In this document: positions 16,271-29,200 of the stretch, in pieces
Layout of the letters: every line of letters begins with the position of its first letter
How positions within the stretch are numbered: the stretch's first letter is position 1
Source: Malurus cyaneus samueli
Taxonomy: Eukaryota > Chordata > Aves > Passeriformes > Maluridae
Length of the DNA: 64,000 nucleotides
NCBI GenBank assembly: GCA_009741485.1
Contig: CM019217.1
Location: 29,753,247 to 29,817,246 of the forward strand
Direction: 5' to 3'
Position numbers and translations under genes: made by a program
Notes under the pieces: model-generated
What the model was told of the DNA's origin: nothing
The model's input: only the letters and a program-made list of their open reading frames with translations
The model's database searches: none

Positions 16271-19133
16271 TATATGGCACCTATTTCTCAAATAGCCCGT
16301 TCACTGATTACTCAAATACACCAAAAACGTTTGAAACAAACATCTAGTATTTTTATTGACATGATTAGCAGGTCAAGATTAAACTGCTCATCACAGCTGT
16401 GAAGTTGCAGGACAGGCACCAGGATGGTACAGTTAAATGGAGATATATTATTCTAAGCCTAAATGCTCCCATACAGATACTGCTCCTGGGTCCAAGCCGT
16501 TTCCTCAAGTCCTACAAACAGTAGAGGGGTCTTCTGGTCAGATAGCATCACTGTCTCAGTAGAGAAGGGCTGGGATTATTTTGAAAAAAAATCTTCAACC
16601 ATCACACACTGGAAGACCCTTATGGCTAAATCTTTCCTGTTATATAATGGGAACATTTAAAGTAGAGTAGAATATATAACATCCATCTTTTCCGAGTGGA
16701 GTCTTTAATGTCTAGGAACTAAACCGGTTACGCTATTTTATAAAGTACCAGAAAAGAAGCAAAAAGATAAGATTTTTTTTGTGTGTGTTTGCACTAGTCA
16801 TGTGACAGGAAAAGAGGGAAAGATAACGTTAAAGCCTTTTTTTTTGCACCTTCTGAAACTATACCATGGGAAGTTAAATAATTTTGAAGAGTGTTTCTAC
16901 AAAAGTACATAATTCAACTTAAAGTATACAGTACAATCTAATCAACTCTACATATACTTCCTAGAGACGGCACTTTTAATGTCATTAAACAAATATATAT
17001 GTGGTCAAGTTTTTATTTCCATAGCAAGTAGTTAGAACTTCTATAGACAATATAATTACTGTATATTTCCTAAGAATAGCATATTGTCATAAGCAAAACC
17101 TAGTGGCTGCCAAGGGAGTGGAGAATGTAATGAACTGAAATCTTTCATAGATAGTCTGTATATATATGTGGAGAAAGAGATAAATCCATATATCTATAAA
17201 ACTCCTGTGAGCTATAAAACTTTATGCCCTGCAACTTATTGCACCTTTGCTAATGTTAGAACTCTCTCACAACAGTTCTGTACCAGCCATAAGTTGTTAA
17301 TGATACAATAAAATATTGGTAAGTGAAATGTATTCATTTTTCATTAATACATGAAAAAGCAAACATTTGGTGGAACAAAAACCACTGAGTAGCGCATAGA
17401 GGGATTTGTTCAGCTGGAGATACCTGTGTATCATGGCCAGTCCCAGATTCTTCCTACATTTGGAAAATAAAATAGGGTTATTTGCTTTCAGGAAGGCGAG
17501 AAGAATGTGCACAAGTCATGACGAATGCCTTTCTGAGCCCTGCAAGTCTGAGTGAGAAAAGGTGTCTTTTTATGCAGAATTCACTAGAAAGAAAAGAACA
17601 GAACCTTTCCCAAGGCTCCATGTACAAATTAGGCCACAAACTGATGATGTAAATCCTTTAAAATGCAATACATACAGATTTAAAAAACACTCACAGCTTT
17701 CTCTTTTGAACAGATACAGTAGCAGCTATGTATGCATGTATATTGGATATTTATATTTAACTATTTAAGAACACTCAGATGAGGGAAAAGCAATGATGAA
17801 AATAATTATTTTCCTATGGGAAGGAAGTTCTGCATATCTTACACCTTTGTGCTTTATTTATTTGATTGAAGACAGAAATTCAAAGTGCTTTTTAGGATTC
17901 ATGATTTTATTGTCCACATTTTTGTGGACACATGTGAATAAACCCCTATATATGCAAAATGGGACAGAGCTCTTGCAATGAGCACACATTTACATGGCTA
18001 CATCCAATGAGAATAGACCATCCATATATCAGTATTCAAATGCCTCATTTGGCAGCTTTTTTATTAGTCCTGTAAGTGAATCATTGGATTAAAACAACCT
18101 TGATTTATTTAAATTACATACTTTCTGAACCTTTGCATAGATGTTCAGGCAGCTGATGTTTTTTGACTTGCTGCACAAATAAATTTTTGCTCTTATTCCT
18201 GAACACCTCACCAGAGAAGTTCTGGCTAAAATATCTGGGTGCAAGTAATTGCAGATGTGAATTGGATTTTTGAAGTGAAATTTCAGCCTAAATGTGTTAT
18301 TGAAAAATCAGTAAAATGTGGCTAACTAATCTCAGGGAAACAGTGTGAACAGGGAGATAGCTCATGGTTCATGACTACAGTTCAGGTGACTGATGAGCTC
18401 TTTAACAGGTTTACTTTGGGTCACCACACTGGCCAAAAGTGGTTTCTTTTCCAGTCAAACCAAAAATACAGTCTGTTTCAAAAAGGTAATTGTATTGGTG
18501 AATGATGTCTCCTAATGAGGTAGCTAGAACTGAAAAAATCCAAGAACCACATTCCACAAAATTTTCCAGACTCGGTGCTTAGTCATGTACTTGCAAGAAA
18601 AGTACTCGTGTTTCAGTCATGCTAGGGATCAGAAACTGTTATTTCACTCCTAAATACTAGCCTCCTTTAGTCATTTAGTACAGAGATGTCACTCAGATTT
18701 GCAGACAAGATTTTTGCCTGGGAGTCATACATAGAATGTATTTATATAATAAAGCAGTAGATATAAAAAAATGAAAATAGTTTTTGATAGATGGGAATAA
18801 TGAAGTCAAGGGAATTACTTGAGGAATGAATTGGCTTACAGTATCCTAAAATATTTTTAAAAATGCAGTAAATCAATCATCCAGCCCAGATACTTGCCTT
18901 TCCAGCCATAGCTCTGAGGTAACTCAACCTTGGCCATGCTTGCAGTTGCATGATCTGACAGACTGTCAGTTGACAAACATGGCCACACTTCCTCCTTGAC
19001 ACATATCATAACCACTGAAATGTTTCTTAGGAACTGAGAATGCATGAGGATGTCTTAAAAGATACTAAAACAAGTTATCATATGGGTATTTTCTGAAATC
19101 TTGTTCAAAATAATATAAAAAGTCATTAGACAT

Positions 19134-19161
19134 GGGGGGCGGGGAGGGGGGGGAGGGGAGG
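19134..19161 (+). other. G-run cluster with quadruplex potential
   Basis: Runs of 6, 4, 8 and 4 G separated by single bases on the plus strand satisfy the usual G-quadruplex pattern. It lies about 800 bp upstream of the MICU3 start, outside the main CpG island. Confidence 0.6.
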
Positions 19162-19645
19162 ATAACTGTCTGAAACTTGGGAAAAATGTACTCATGTAAA
19201 GAAGAAAAAGACTGAGACTGTACCATTGCAAAAAATGTGATAAGGTGTGCTGTGTCTTAAATGCTTGTGTCCAGCTTATGAAGTTTCAAGGTGATGTAGG
19301 TGGTGATGCAGGTTGTACCATGGAAGAACACCCTAACTGAAATGCCTGAAATGATAAGATGTATTGCCCATCAGCACAAAGCAGGGAAAAAGAGACCATG
19401 CTCATCTTTCACAATTGGCCTTTAACTAGTTCTTAGTAATGCTAAGGAGGCTACCTGTCGCCAAGAACATTTACCAGAGGAGCTGCTGTTGATACGGCAA
19501 GGACAGATCGCTGCAATTCAATCTCCGGGGAGCAGCGCCACGGAGTGAGGCGGTGAGGCTCTGGAGCACCACGCTGAGCACCCACGGCACCCACTATGCG
19601 CAAAACTGCAGCGAGGCCCACGCACAGCTCTGCCCCGGGCGCGGC

Positions 19646-19690
19646 ATTCCCAAGCATCACCCTTCCCAAGCATCACCCTTCCCAGGCATT
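19646..19690. repeat. 17-bp tandem repeat, about 2.6 copies
   Basis: A 17-bp unit containing ttcccaagcatcaccc repeats head to tail, the last copy changed by one base (caggcat). It lies in the MICU3 promoter region. Confidence 0.85.
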
Positions 19691-19954
19691 TTGGCTTAAA
19701 CTGCGCGGATCCAGGTCCGCGCCCGTTCCTCTCCTTTGGTCTGGCCACCTCGTACCGCTGCTAATTTGGCCGCGCCCCGCCGCTGGCTCAGCACGCCCCG
19801 CCGCCTCCGCCGCCGTCCCAGCAGCCGGAGCCGTGCCCGGGCGGCCGGCGGCGGCGCGGGGCGGGGACTAAGGCGCCTCGGTTCTCCCCTTCCCGCTTCT
19901 CGCGAGGCCCGGCACGGGGGCTCGGTGCGCCGGGCGCCGGGGCGGAGCGGGGCC

Positions 19955-20223
19955 ATGGCCGCCCTGCGCTCCCTCCTGCGGTGGCGCCGCCGCCTGGGGC
20001 CCGCGCCGGCGCTCCGCCGGCCGGCGGCTGTGGGGCTGTGGCGGCGCGGCCGGGCCGCGGCGCTGGCGGCGGGAGCTGGCTGGCGGGCGGCGGGGGCGGC
20101 GTGCCGGGTTCGCGGGTACGGCTGTCCGAGCGGCGGCGGGAGCCCTCCGGGAGCCGGCAGCCGCCGAGCGGGGGGCCGGGCGCTGCTCCTCCCGGTTGCG
20201 GGCGCTGCAAGGAGACGCTGACG
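19955..20223 (+). CDS. MICU3: MICU3 exon 1 (coding part, one base missing)
   Basis: ATG at 19955 with G at +4, opening with MAALRSLLR as in mammalian MICU3. The frame runs to LLLPVAGAA, then meets TGA at 20219-20221. Dropping back one base from about 20208 gives KETLT (20209-20223), matching the human PVAAAKET junction, followed by a gtagtg donor in phase 0 that fits exon 2. The exon is 269 nt, so exactly one base is lacking. It encodes the presequence and a short Gly/Ala-rich linker, where human has its single hydrophobic segment. Confidence 0.85.
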
Positions 20224-23200
20224 GTAGTGTGCGCGCCCTCGGCAGGGAGCTGGCTCTGCCATGGGCGACTCTCCGGGAGGGCGCTCCCCGGGCCGTGGCG
20301 CAGAGGTGACCCTGCGTGGGGCCAGCCCCGGGCCGGGAGGCGAGGCAGGGCCCCGGTAGGAGCTGTCACCCGTCGGGAGGGATGGGCTGTCACCGGAGCG
20401 CGGCCGCAGGCACTGGCGCGCCTCGCCTGCGCCTCGCAGTGTTAACCCTGCGTTTCGCCTCTGGCGCTGTCCTAACCGAATCTTTTATTAAAAGAAAACG
20501 CTGGTTTGCAAATGGAGCAGCTCCTGGCAGTGCATACCTTGAGTTTACCTTTTTGCTTCGGACAATTTTCTTTTTAATATAAAAATTCCTGTAGAGTGAA
20601 AGGTTTACACTGCACTTAGAAGTGGCAGCATTATGACAACGGTTCCCTTGGACTAATTTCAGGGAAAACACCGGTTGAGTAACCATGGGTAACAAGAAAC
20701 AGTTGATGTTAACCTGGAAAATGAAGTTTCTTTCCTGTGATAGGGAGGAACTCCTGCAGCACAACATATGTAACATATGGTAATGATAGGCTTGGGATTT
20801 CTTTTTCATTAAAAAATGTCGAGAGCTGTGATTAGGCAATTTGTCAATGTGGCATCTGCTAAGAGTGGAAATCAGTGGTGCATGCTTTTACTATACCAAA
20901 TTTATTTTATGCTGTCTTTGAGAACAGGATTTACATTTTTGCAGTGGAGGCCTTATGCCTAAGTATGAATGTTGTTAGCCCTTTTGCCATGCATCGTTAC
21001 CTGAAAGGCAGATTCTGCTGACAGCATCCTTTATGAGGGGAAGTTAAATCTGGTATATTTGATTATTCGGAATCTTATGTCTGGAGTGTGTTACTGTGGC
21101 ACAGAGGACTGAAGACAAACTGTTTCAATTTTTCATAGTGTTTTGATTTGACAGAACTTTACATTGCTTTACTTAACCAGTCTTCTCAGTTTCCTCTAAG
21201 GGGAAGTATTGCTGCTGCATTCTTTAAAAGTCAATGAGTTTACTGGGATGTATGATTATGAATTTTCACATACATCACTATAAAAGCATAAAGTTTGAAA
21301 ATTAAGAACTAGGGTATATTTTATTTAGTGTAAAACTGCAAAAAAAAATATATAAAATGTAATACTTACGTATACTTCTTTTTGGGAGATGGAGACTGTC
21401 CTGAAGGTGAATGCCATGCTCCTGTGTGGAAAAGGGATCTAATTAATTTTCACTACAGATCTCTAAAGTGTCTCCAGAGATGGAAAAAGGATGCAAATAT
21501 TGCATTCAAATTGCATTGGAAGTTATTCATGGTATTCTACAATGGCATTGTATTGTAACATCCTTTGTTTGAAGGCTGAATTAGTGTTGCCTAAGTGACT
21601 GTGAACTTTTAAATTCCTAATTTTTAGTGCTGAGCTTTCAACTTTAATAGAGTGTAACAGTTTAAAAAGTCTTAATAACTTTGCGTGTCGAAAATTCTGT
21701 CATGAAAAGCCATAAATGTGTCAATGTTACTATAATCAAGGTTGGAGCTCTTGGATCTGCTCAGTTTAGAGTAATGGTGGGAGAATGATAATCTGCAGCT
21801 TCTGTGTAGATGAGTTTGATGGAAGTTTGATGCATGATTTGCTGCGAGATATTTATTTCGTTTTATTAGATATTGACCAACAAAGAATTATGAGGCTCAA
21901 GTATTTTGGGATCCTCTCCAGCTGCTTTTGGGTGTTTATTCCTGATGCACAGTCTGGTCCTGTTTTCTGGAGTCTTCCAGCTTTATCCTTACTCCAGTTT
22001 CCTATTTCCCTAGTTCCACATTTCCTTTCCATTCTCTGCTGTTTTTCATTTCACCAAAGCAAATAATGCAACGATTCTTCTTTTTCCTCCCTCCATCCAA
22101 GCCACACTTTTCTACTTCATTCTAATATTTCCATTTGCGTGCTTCTTTCTTAATCTTTCCTCTAGCAGCATGCTTTCCCCAAGTGCTATTTACTTAGATC
22201 CATGGAAGCAAGGAGTGGTGTCTCTGCTGTCAGTGTCTTGGTATAGAGACCTACAGCACCTGGTAGAAGCAGTTACACTGAATGTGTCTTGCCCTGGGGG
22301 ACAGAATAACCATTAAAAATGACCCCCATACTGGCAGTAAAGGGACCAGCCCTTGCAAAACCTGTAATCCTTTCCTTTAAAACTTAGACAGCTGTAATAC
22401 GTGGACTTGAATAAATATAGACTTGACAGAGGGTCTTAAAAGTTTTGTAAATGTTGGGGGGGAATCTCTCTGTTCCCATCACTCGTGTGTTAATTAAAAA
22501 AAATCCATTCTGAGACATTAATTGACAATAGATAATTTCATTTTTAAAAGTTAATACATAGCAAGTTTATAACTGAAAATGGTATCACAGTGCAAAGTTT
22601 TTAGATATTCAGAGAGTTCAGGAGTATTCAGGGTAGCTGTGGTTGTCTCACCTAGAGCATTATGGTTAATCTTGGCCACCAGGCACCACATGGTACCACA
22701 CAGCCACTCCCTCATCTTCTGGCAGTGGGATGGGAAAGAATCTTGGAAGTGTAAAAAGCAAAGGAAAATAAGCCATGCCAATAAAGCAGAACAAGGAGCT
22801 GGTTCACTGCGTCCTGTGGATAAGCAGGTGCTGAGCCACCCCCAGACAAACAGGGGATTGCATGTAACGGTGACTTGGGAAGACAAATGAAATGAATGTG
22901 TGTGTCCATTTTCTCTTTCTTCCCCAATGCTTTTATAACAGAGCACAATTATCACATGGTATGGAATCTTTCTTTGGTAAGTTGGGGTCAGCTGTCCCAG
23001 GTGTGTCCCCTTCCAGCTTCTTGTGCACCTCCAGACAACTTGCTGGTGGGACAATGTGAGAAGCAGGATGAACTATGACACTGTGCCAGCACTGCTCAAC
23101 AGTAGCTGAGACATCTCTGTGTTATCAACATTGTTGTGGCCATAAATCCAAAATGTAGCACCGTACCAATTACTGTGAAGAAAGTTAACTATTGCAGCCA

Positions 23201-26200
23201 AAATCAGTATGGTATCTAGCATTGAACTCCAAGTCTTTCTTACTTCTTCAGAGGAATTTTTGTAGAAATATAATAAAGGAAGTGGTCTTCTTGTTTCATC
23301 CAGACAGCTCCAGTGGACAATAGAATAGTTTTCTGATACCCCCAAACGCTAAGAAACAGGGGTTAACCTAGTTTACATTTTGCCTATCAGGAAACAACTT
23401 CTTCTCTGGCAGGTCACCTGGTAATGTTCATATGGCCTGTGAAAGTATTTTGAGAGTTGGTCCCAATTAGTATCCCTACAGCTGACTTTTCTTCACATTC
23501 TGTCACTGAATTGCAATAATGCTTGGCAGTAGTGACAGAATATTTAAGTATGTAAAATTATCATATATGTCTTGATAGCAGGATTTATGAACCAGAAAAT
23601 TTTAGCAGGGCTTTTAGATTCCAGGACTAATGGTGGTGATTACACAGATGCTGGTGGGACACCTTTTAGACCAGTTCAGAAATGAGGCACATAATCTGAG
23701 TGTAACTGAAAAAAATGTGTTTGAGGTTTGTAGAAAAACAATGTGTCAAAATGGTCTGCAGATCTGTCTACATGTTCTATGAAATTTTTACAGTGTGAAA
23801 ATGGATAAGCAACAGATTTGTAATTTTATGTACAGATGAGTAAGAAAATGCTGTTTGCTAAAAGTCAAGTAAGTTCTGAAATGTATCACCGCATGGGGTC
23901 TGTAGTGTGGCAGACTGTTTGATCAGACAGAGATCATATGAACAGTGCAAAAGTATACTTGCTTGACCAAGTATAACATTTGAGGTGTTCTGGTGAAGAA
24001 CAGATTTGCTGCAGAAGCAGAATGAAGCTAAGTTTCCCTACAGGATTGCCTTTTCCCAGATGTTTTCTGAGAGTAACTCTGGACCCGGGACTTTAAATGT
24101 GATTACTTGGGGTGAAATCTTGGACTAATGAACCAGCAGTTTTAATTCCAGGGGTGCTGCCACAAAACATTTCAGAACCAAAGTAAGATTCTGCACTCTG
24201 AGTTGCTGGTTTTGTGTCTGAAGGTTTTGGTGAAGACTGGGAGAGCTCTGCTAGCAGACAGCTTCTTTAAAGTCTAGGAGATAATTATGCAGAGCCAGAA
24301 TCTCTTAGAAAGAACTGTTGTTTTGACAGAGTGACAGGAGCTCCTCAGAGGAGTTAATATTTATCTTCTAGTTCCATGCTTCCAGAAGTTCAGTGTCATT
24401 AGTAAAACTTACTAAAATGGTCTTGGAGGTACCAATGATGCCTCTTTGTACTCCTTAGAGATCTTCTATGTAATTGCATTGTCATTATATGAAGCTAGTG
24501 AACTCCAGGCCTCTATTTTTTGGGATATTCTTTGAGAATCACTTCCTTCAGAGATGGTTTAGGAATTTGAAGAGGGACAGGGAGAGACAGACACAGAATA
24601 TGTACTTTATCACATTTCTTGAAGGCACATTCATTTCCAGGGGAAAGAAGCTACATACCTCGGGTGTTTCCAAAGGGTTTTTCTCTAGTACCTCAGCAGT
24701 ACTGTCAAACTCCTGCTTTGCAGAAATACTCAAACGGACAAGTGTATTTCTAGCAGCACATTTTTAAGTGCATTACATCATGTATTTCCATCTCTGTGAA
24801 ATAAAAACAAGATTTTACGTCCAAAAAGTAAGGCAAACTTCCTAGGGCGGAGACTGCTGCCTGCTCAAAGAGGATACTGTTCCAAAAGATGCATAAGCAT
24901 CACTTTGCCAAAAGCCTCTTGTAGCAAATGCTATTTCATAGGTTTTGTGCATTTCATGTCATAGGTCAATTGCCAAATGTAGGAGGATGGTTTCCTCTTC
25001 GGCTGACCACATGTGAATCTCCTTACTGGTATCATCCTGAGGATACTGCTTGCCAGCCAGCTGTAGTGACAGCCATGCTGAAGGAGAAGGAAAGTTTACC
25101 TTTCATCATTACTTCTGTGTTCCTCATAATGTTAAAAAAGGATGATGCTTATTTGGGATGGACAGATTCATCTCCTAGTGTGTTTCAGTGTTGCATGCAG
25201 TGAAGCATATGGACAATGAGTAGCTAGGTGTGTACACTGACTAAAATTTTTTGAAGAATCATTAGAGGTGCAGTGACTTCCCTGTGAAACTGATGCAAGA
25301 AGGACTGATGTATTAGTTACATTCTTACCCTGAGGATTTCCTCTAACACAATTATATTTGAACATGGCCCTTTTTACAGCATTTTAAAAACATTCCAGCT
25401 TCCTATGCTTGTAAATACTTAAATATAATGATGTCCTTATCTCAGTGAAGCAGGATCAACTAACAGAATTGTTGGCTGTACTACATCTAAGTAGTCTTCT
25501 AGAAATACAACTTCAGTAAGCATCAAAACAGTTTTGTCTGGTTTGGGATTTTCCCACACTGGGAACCTGACGGTTAACCTTTTGGCCACCCAGCATGAAA
25601 ACAGAATTGTGCTACTTTTATCTACATGAGAGCATATTAAATAAGCCTGAAGTCAAATATAAACGAAGGAAGTTAAGAACAGCATTGCTTTGAAAACCTT
25701 TGTATTTTAATAATTTGCACAGATTTTCATTGATGGAAGACAGATTACTCTGCAAGCAAAAATTCAAAGAAAGTTATTCACTTGAAATAAATTAAAGATT
25801 AAACCACTGTAGCAAACATATTTTTGACTGCAAGCAAAATGTACCTTTAATAGTAAACGTTGGCTTCTTTAGCTAAAATAGACTCTCCTTTATCTCATTT
25901 GGAAAAAGCAAGAGAACACTGATTTGACTTGGAACACAGTAAAGTTGTGAGATTTTATGTGATACTGCTGGAGCTTTTTTGCCTCACATGCACACACAGA
26001 ATGTAAATTTTTAACTATTTATTCTGCAAAACATTTTGCATTATTTGTGGATGCTCTCAGAATCTGGGAATTGGAGTATTATTCTGGGTTTTGATAATGG
26101 ATTCTTGTAGATTACTTCTGCAGAGCTTTATGAGCTTGTAGGCATCAAATTTTTAATTTCCAAAAATCCTGTATCTGGCATTTAAGCCTATCTGTATGGG

Positions 26201-29200
26201 AGAACTAGATATTTTGTCACAGAACAAAACTTATTAATTACTGACCTAATGTTATACAAGACTCACACTTGACAAAGACCATTTCTTTTGTGTTTTTTAA
26301 TAAAAAGAGTGGTGAGGTATTGTTTTATCTTCAGCACTTTACTCCCAGTGAATTTGAGCCATATCATTGCCATTTATTGATATTTCTAGATAGTCGAGTT
26401 CATACCTACTGCAAAATTTTAGCTATTTTAATATCATTGTGAGCTTGTGCCCTGTGTTGGGCCTTGCATGGCCTTATGACGATGCATAGGTTTCATTGGA
26501 AGGCCATACAGGTGAATTCATGTTATACCAAATTCTGAAAGAAAATGTTTCTGAGGTAAGACAGCCAGTAAGATAGACATGAAACATGTGACCAGGAATG
26601 GAGATTAGGCTGTGCTTCAAGGAACTTCAAGGAGTACATGGAGACTTTTGATGAGAACACCAGACTCTCAGGGCATTTTGACTTGTCTCTGTTGACAGAC
26701 ACAGTACATGAAAGGTGAACCCGAATTGGAAGTGGGTTTTGAACACTGAATTTGCTTGACAATGAGCCTAGATTTTCTTCACTCAAGATTTTACTGTGAA
26801 TAGACAGAGAAAATACTGAGGGGTGTCCCTCTGAAGTGGTTCTTCAAGGAATGCTTTCAAAGTTGATTGACTTAAAAATGTCAGTTGTCTGTAATAACAA
26901 CCTTCCTCTAAAGGACTGCTACTTTGTGACACATGGAGGTATTATTACAAGTAGGGCTTTGGGTGGCTCTCCTTAAATACAATACTTACAGAAAAGAGTT
27001 TTTAATAATTCTATGAAGTCATTGAAACATGTTAGCAAGAAATCATTATCATATTTTCATTTGTGTAATAAATTCAAAACTTTTAAGGCCTTTTCCCAGA
27101 TACTTTAGTCCATTTGTAATATGTTTGTAGCATAGATTGACAATGACAGCACACATAATTGAACAATGATACTGTCACTTCAGTGAGGTACCCTGTCAAA
27201 TTACTATTTGGTCTTCAATTTAATTTTTACTTAATTTGTTTCAATAAAAAATGTTACCTTCTGTTTCCTTTGCTTAGCTGTGGTTTGCCTATAAGTGTTG
27301 AATCTGTTTAATCCATTTTAGAAAGGGCTTTGATATATCCTCCATGGGAGAATTAGGTCTGTGTGTACACAGTTCTGGGAACAGCAGGAAAATAGGCCAA
27401 GATATTTTTTTCTCTTCAGCTGATTTAAACACCTGAAAAAGGTGTTGTGTTCTTTCTGCAGTCCTGCAAGAGTGTGGCACAGGAGAATGGGGTGAAACAG
27501 AGCATCAAAGTACCAGATTTAGAGGGAGGAAGGGCAGAAGGATGACAACCATAAGTTATTTGATTACAACTATTAACACTTAAAATTTTTTGAGAATAGG
27601 GAAAAGATTACATATTTGTGAATTCTTATAAGCTTCAGTCTTACCTCCTTTTATTTGCTTCTTGAGTTGCGAAGCTGAAAGCATGGAAAGTTTTTCTGCC
27701 AGCTAGATTCTTGGTTTCAGCTATGAGCTTTCTTCCTCTAAATTTCTAATAACAAAGCAGGTCAGTATACATGTGCAGGTAAACCAGGGATAAGTAGCTA
27801 TGCCTAAAACTAAGGTAATACTGCTATTGGGAGATTTGTGACTTTCTATGTGAAGCAAATGGCCATTTTGTTTTTTAAAAGACAGAGAATTGTGACATAG
27901 TACAAGATCATACTAATTAGTAGGCATGATTGCCAGGAGGATTAGTAAACAAGTGGCATAAGAAATCTGCCCTTGCTTGTTAAAGGGATGTACTTTCATG
28001 AAGGTTTTTGAAAATAGTTGGTAATCACAGAGGGATTTAGTCTGGATAAGCTCTTGAAACTTCAAATAGAAATTGAAATCCTAGTGAATCCTGTTCACTC
28101 CTTCACCAGCAGTACCTTCCCTGAAGGTTCTGTGTTTTGTTCATGGAAGGGACCTTAAAGATCATCCAGTTCCCAATGCCCAATGGGCAGGGACACCTTT
28201 CACTAGACCAGGTTGCTCAAGGCCCCATCCAACCTGGCCTGGGAATGCTTCCAGGGCATCCACAGCTTCTCTGGGCAACCTGTGCCAGATTCTGACCACC
28301 ATTCTTTTCTTCGTAGTAAATAATGTTTTCCTAGCATCTAGTTTTGCTCTAACCTCTTTCAGTTTAAAGCCATTCCCCCTTGTCCCATCTCTACATGCCC
28401 ATGTAAAAAGTCCTCTCCAGCTCTCTTGCAGGCCCCTTGTAGGTACTGGAATCTTCTCCAGGCTGAACAATTCCAACTCTCAGCCTTTCCTCACTGGAGA
28501 TGTGCCCTTTGTGTCCATTGCTACAGTTAGATTGCCCAAGACAGGCATAAATATGAAATAAATCAATTGAGAGCAATTGGTGGTGGCACTAAGATTTTCA
28601 TGCTTACCTCACTGCATTATCATTTGCAAACGTTGGGGAAAACAGATGCTTCATTGTTAGATGTTGAGATAATTTGTTAAATGAATGCCTGAAGGAGTGC
28701 AAGTTAAGGTAATACTTTAGAATGTCCTGGTTTTAAATTAGAATATTCGTTAGTTCCCAATAATTACAGCTTTTTATACAAGAGAAAATGTTCTGTGTTT
28801 TACATAAATTATTAAGCATAACAGGAGCAGTAAAGCTCTGACAAGAAATTTGGCCCAAAAATAATATTATTCCCAAAGATGGTTTTATTTGTCAGTTTGC
28901 TAATTGTGTGCCTGGAGTCTTCTGCAGCCAAAGGTTGCTTTAATTTGCACATTTCATGTATGGACCAGTGATTGAATACATTTAAGTCCTGGGTTCATTT
29001 ATTTAAATTCATGTTGGATCAATAGCAGAAATAAGTTGTTGTGATTCTTTCAGATAAAACCACCAAGTTAAAAATAAAATGGTGTTTTTAGTCCTTGGAA
29101 TAAAATTATACTTATGCTCACAGTTTTCCCTCACTTGAAGTAGATGGATCTTGCTGCTGGACCAGGTGGTATTTTCTTTTCCATAATCTGTAAGTTCCTG

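Larger units (their letters stand above)
14871..19499. other. Intergenic region between FGF20 and MICU3
   Basis: The two genes are divergent and their start codons lie about 5.5 kb apart. I see no exon in the DNA between the two CpG islands. It contains the possible enhancer at 15850-16270 and a G-rich stretch at 19134-19161. The rest is AT-rich sequence without recognisable repeats. Confidence 0.75.
19500..20450 (+). promoter_or_regulatory. MICU3: MICU3 CpG island promoter
   Basis: CpG density rises sharply from about 19500 and falls after about 20450, spanning MICU3 exon 1 and the start of intron 1. No TATA box is seen before the start codon, as expected for a widely expressed mitochondrial gene with dispersed initiation. 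A short tandem repeat lies on its left part. Long open frames in all directions here result from high GC and are not genes. Confidence 0.75.

Noticed and set aside
19696..20445. Several overlapping open frames of 150-200 codons on both strands in the MICU3 CpG island
   Set aside because: High GC removes stop codons in all frames. Only the plus-strand frame beginning MAALRSLLR has family similarity.
20390..20839. 149-codon minus-strand open frame upstream of MICU3 intron sequence
   Set aside because: It runs from intron sequence into the CpG island, has a biased composition, and resembles no known domain.
22551..23054. 167-codon minus-strand open frame
   Set aside because: It lies almost wholly within the LTR, which is non-coding, and matches no retroviral protein.
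28162..28476. 104-codon minus-strand open frame
   Set aside because: It falls in the 3' part of the CR1 fragment, and no reverse transcriptase motif is present.
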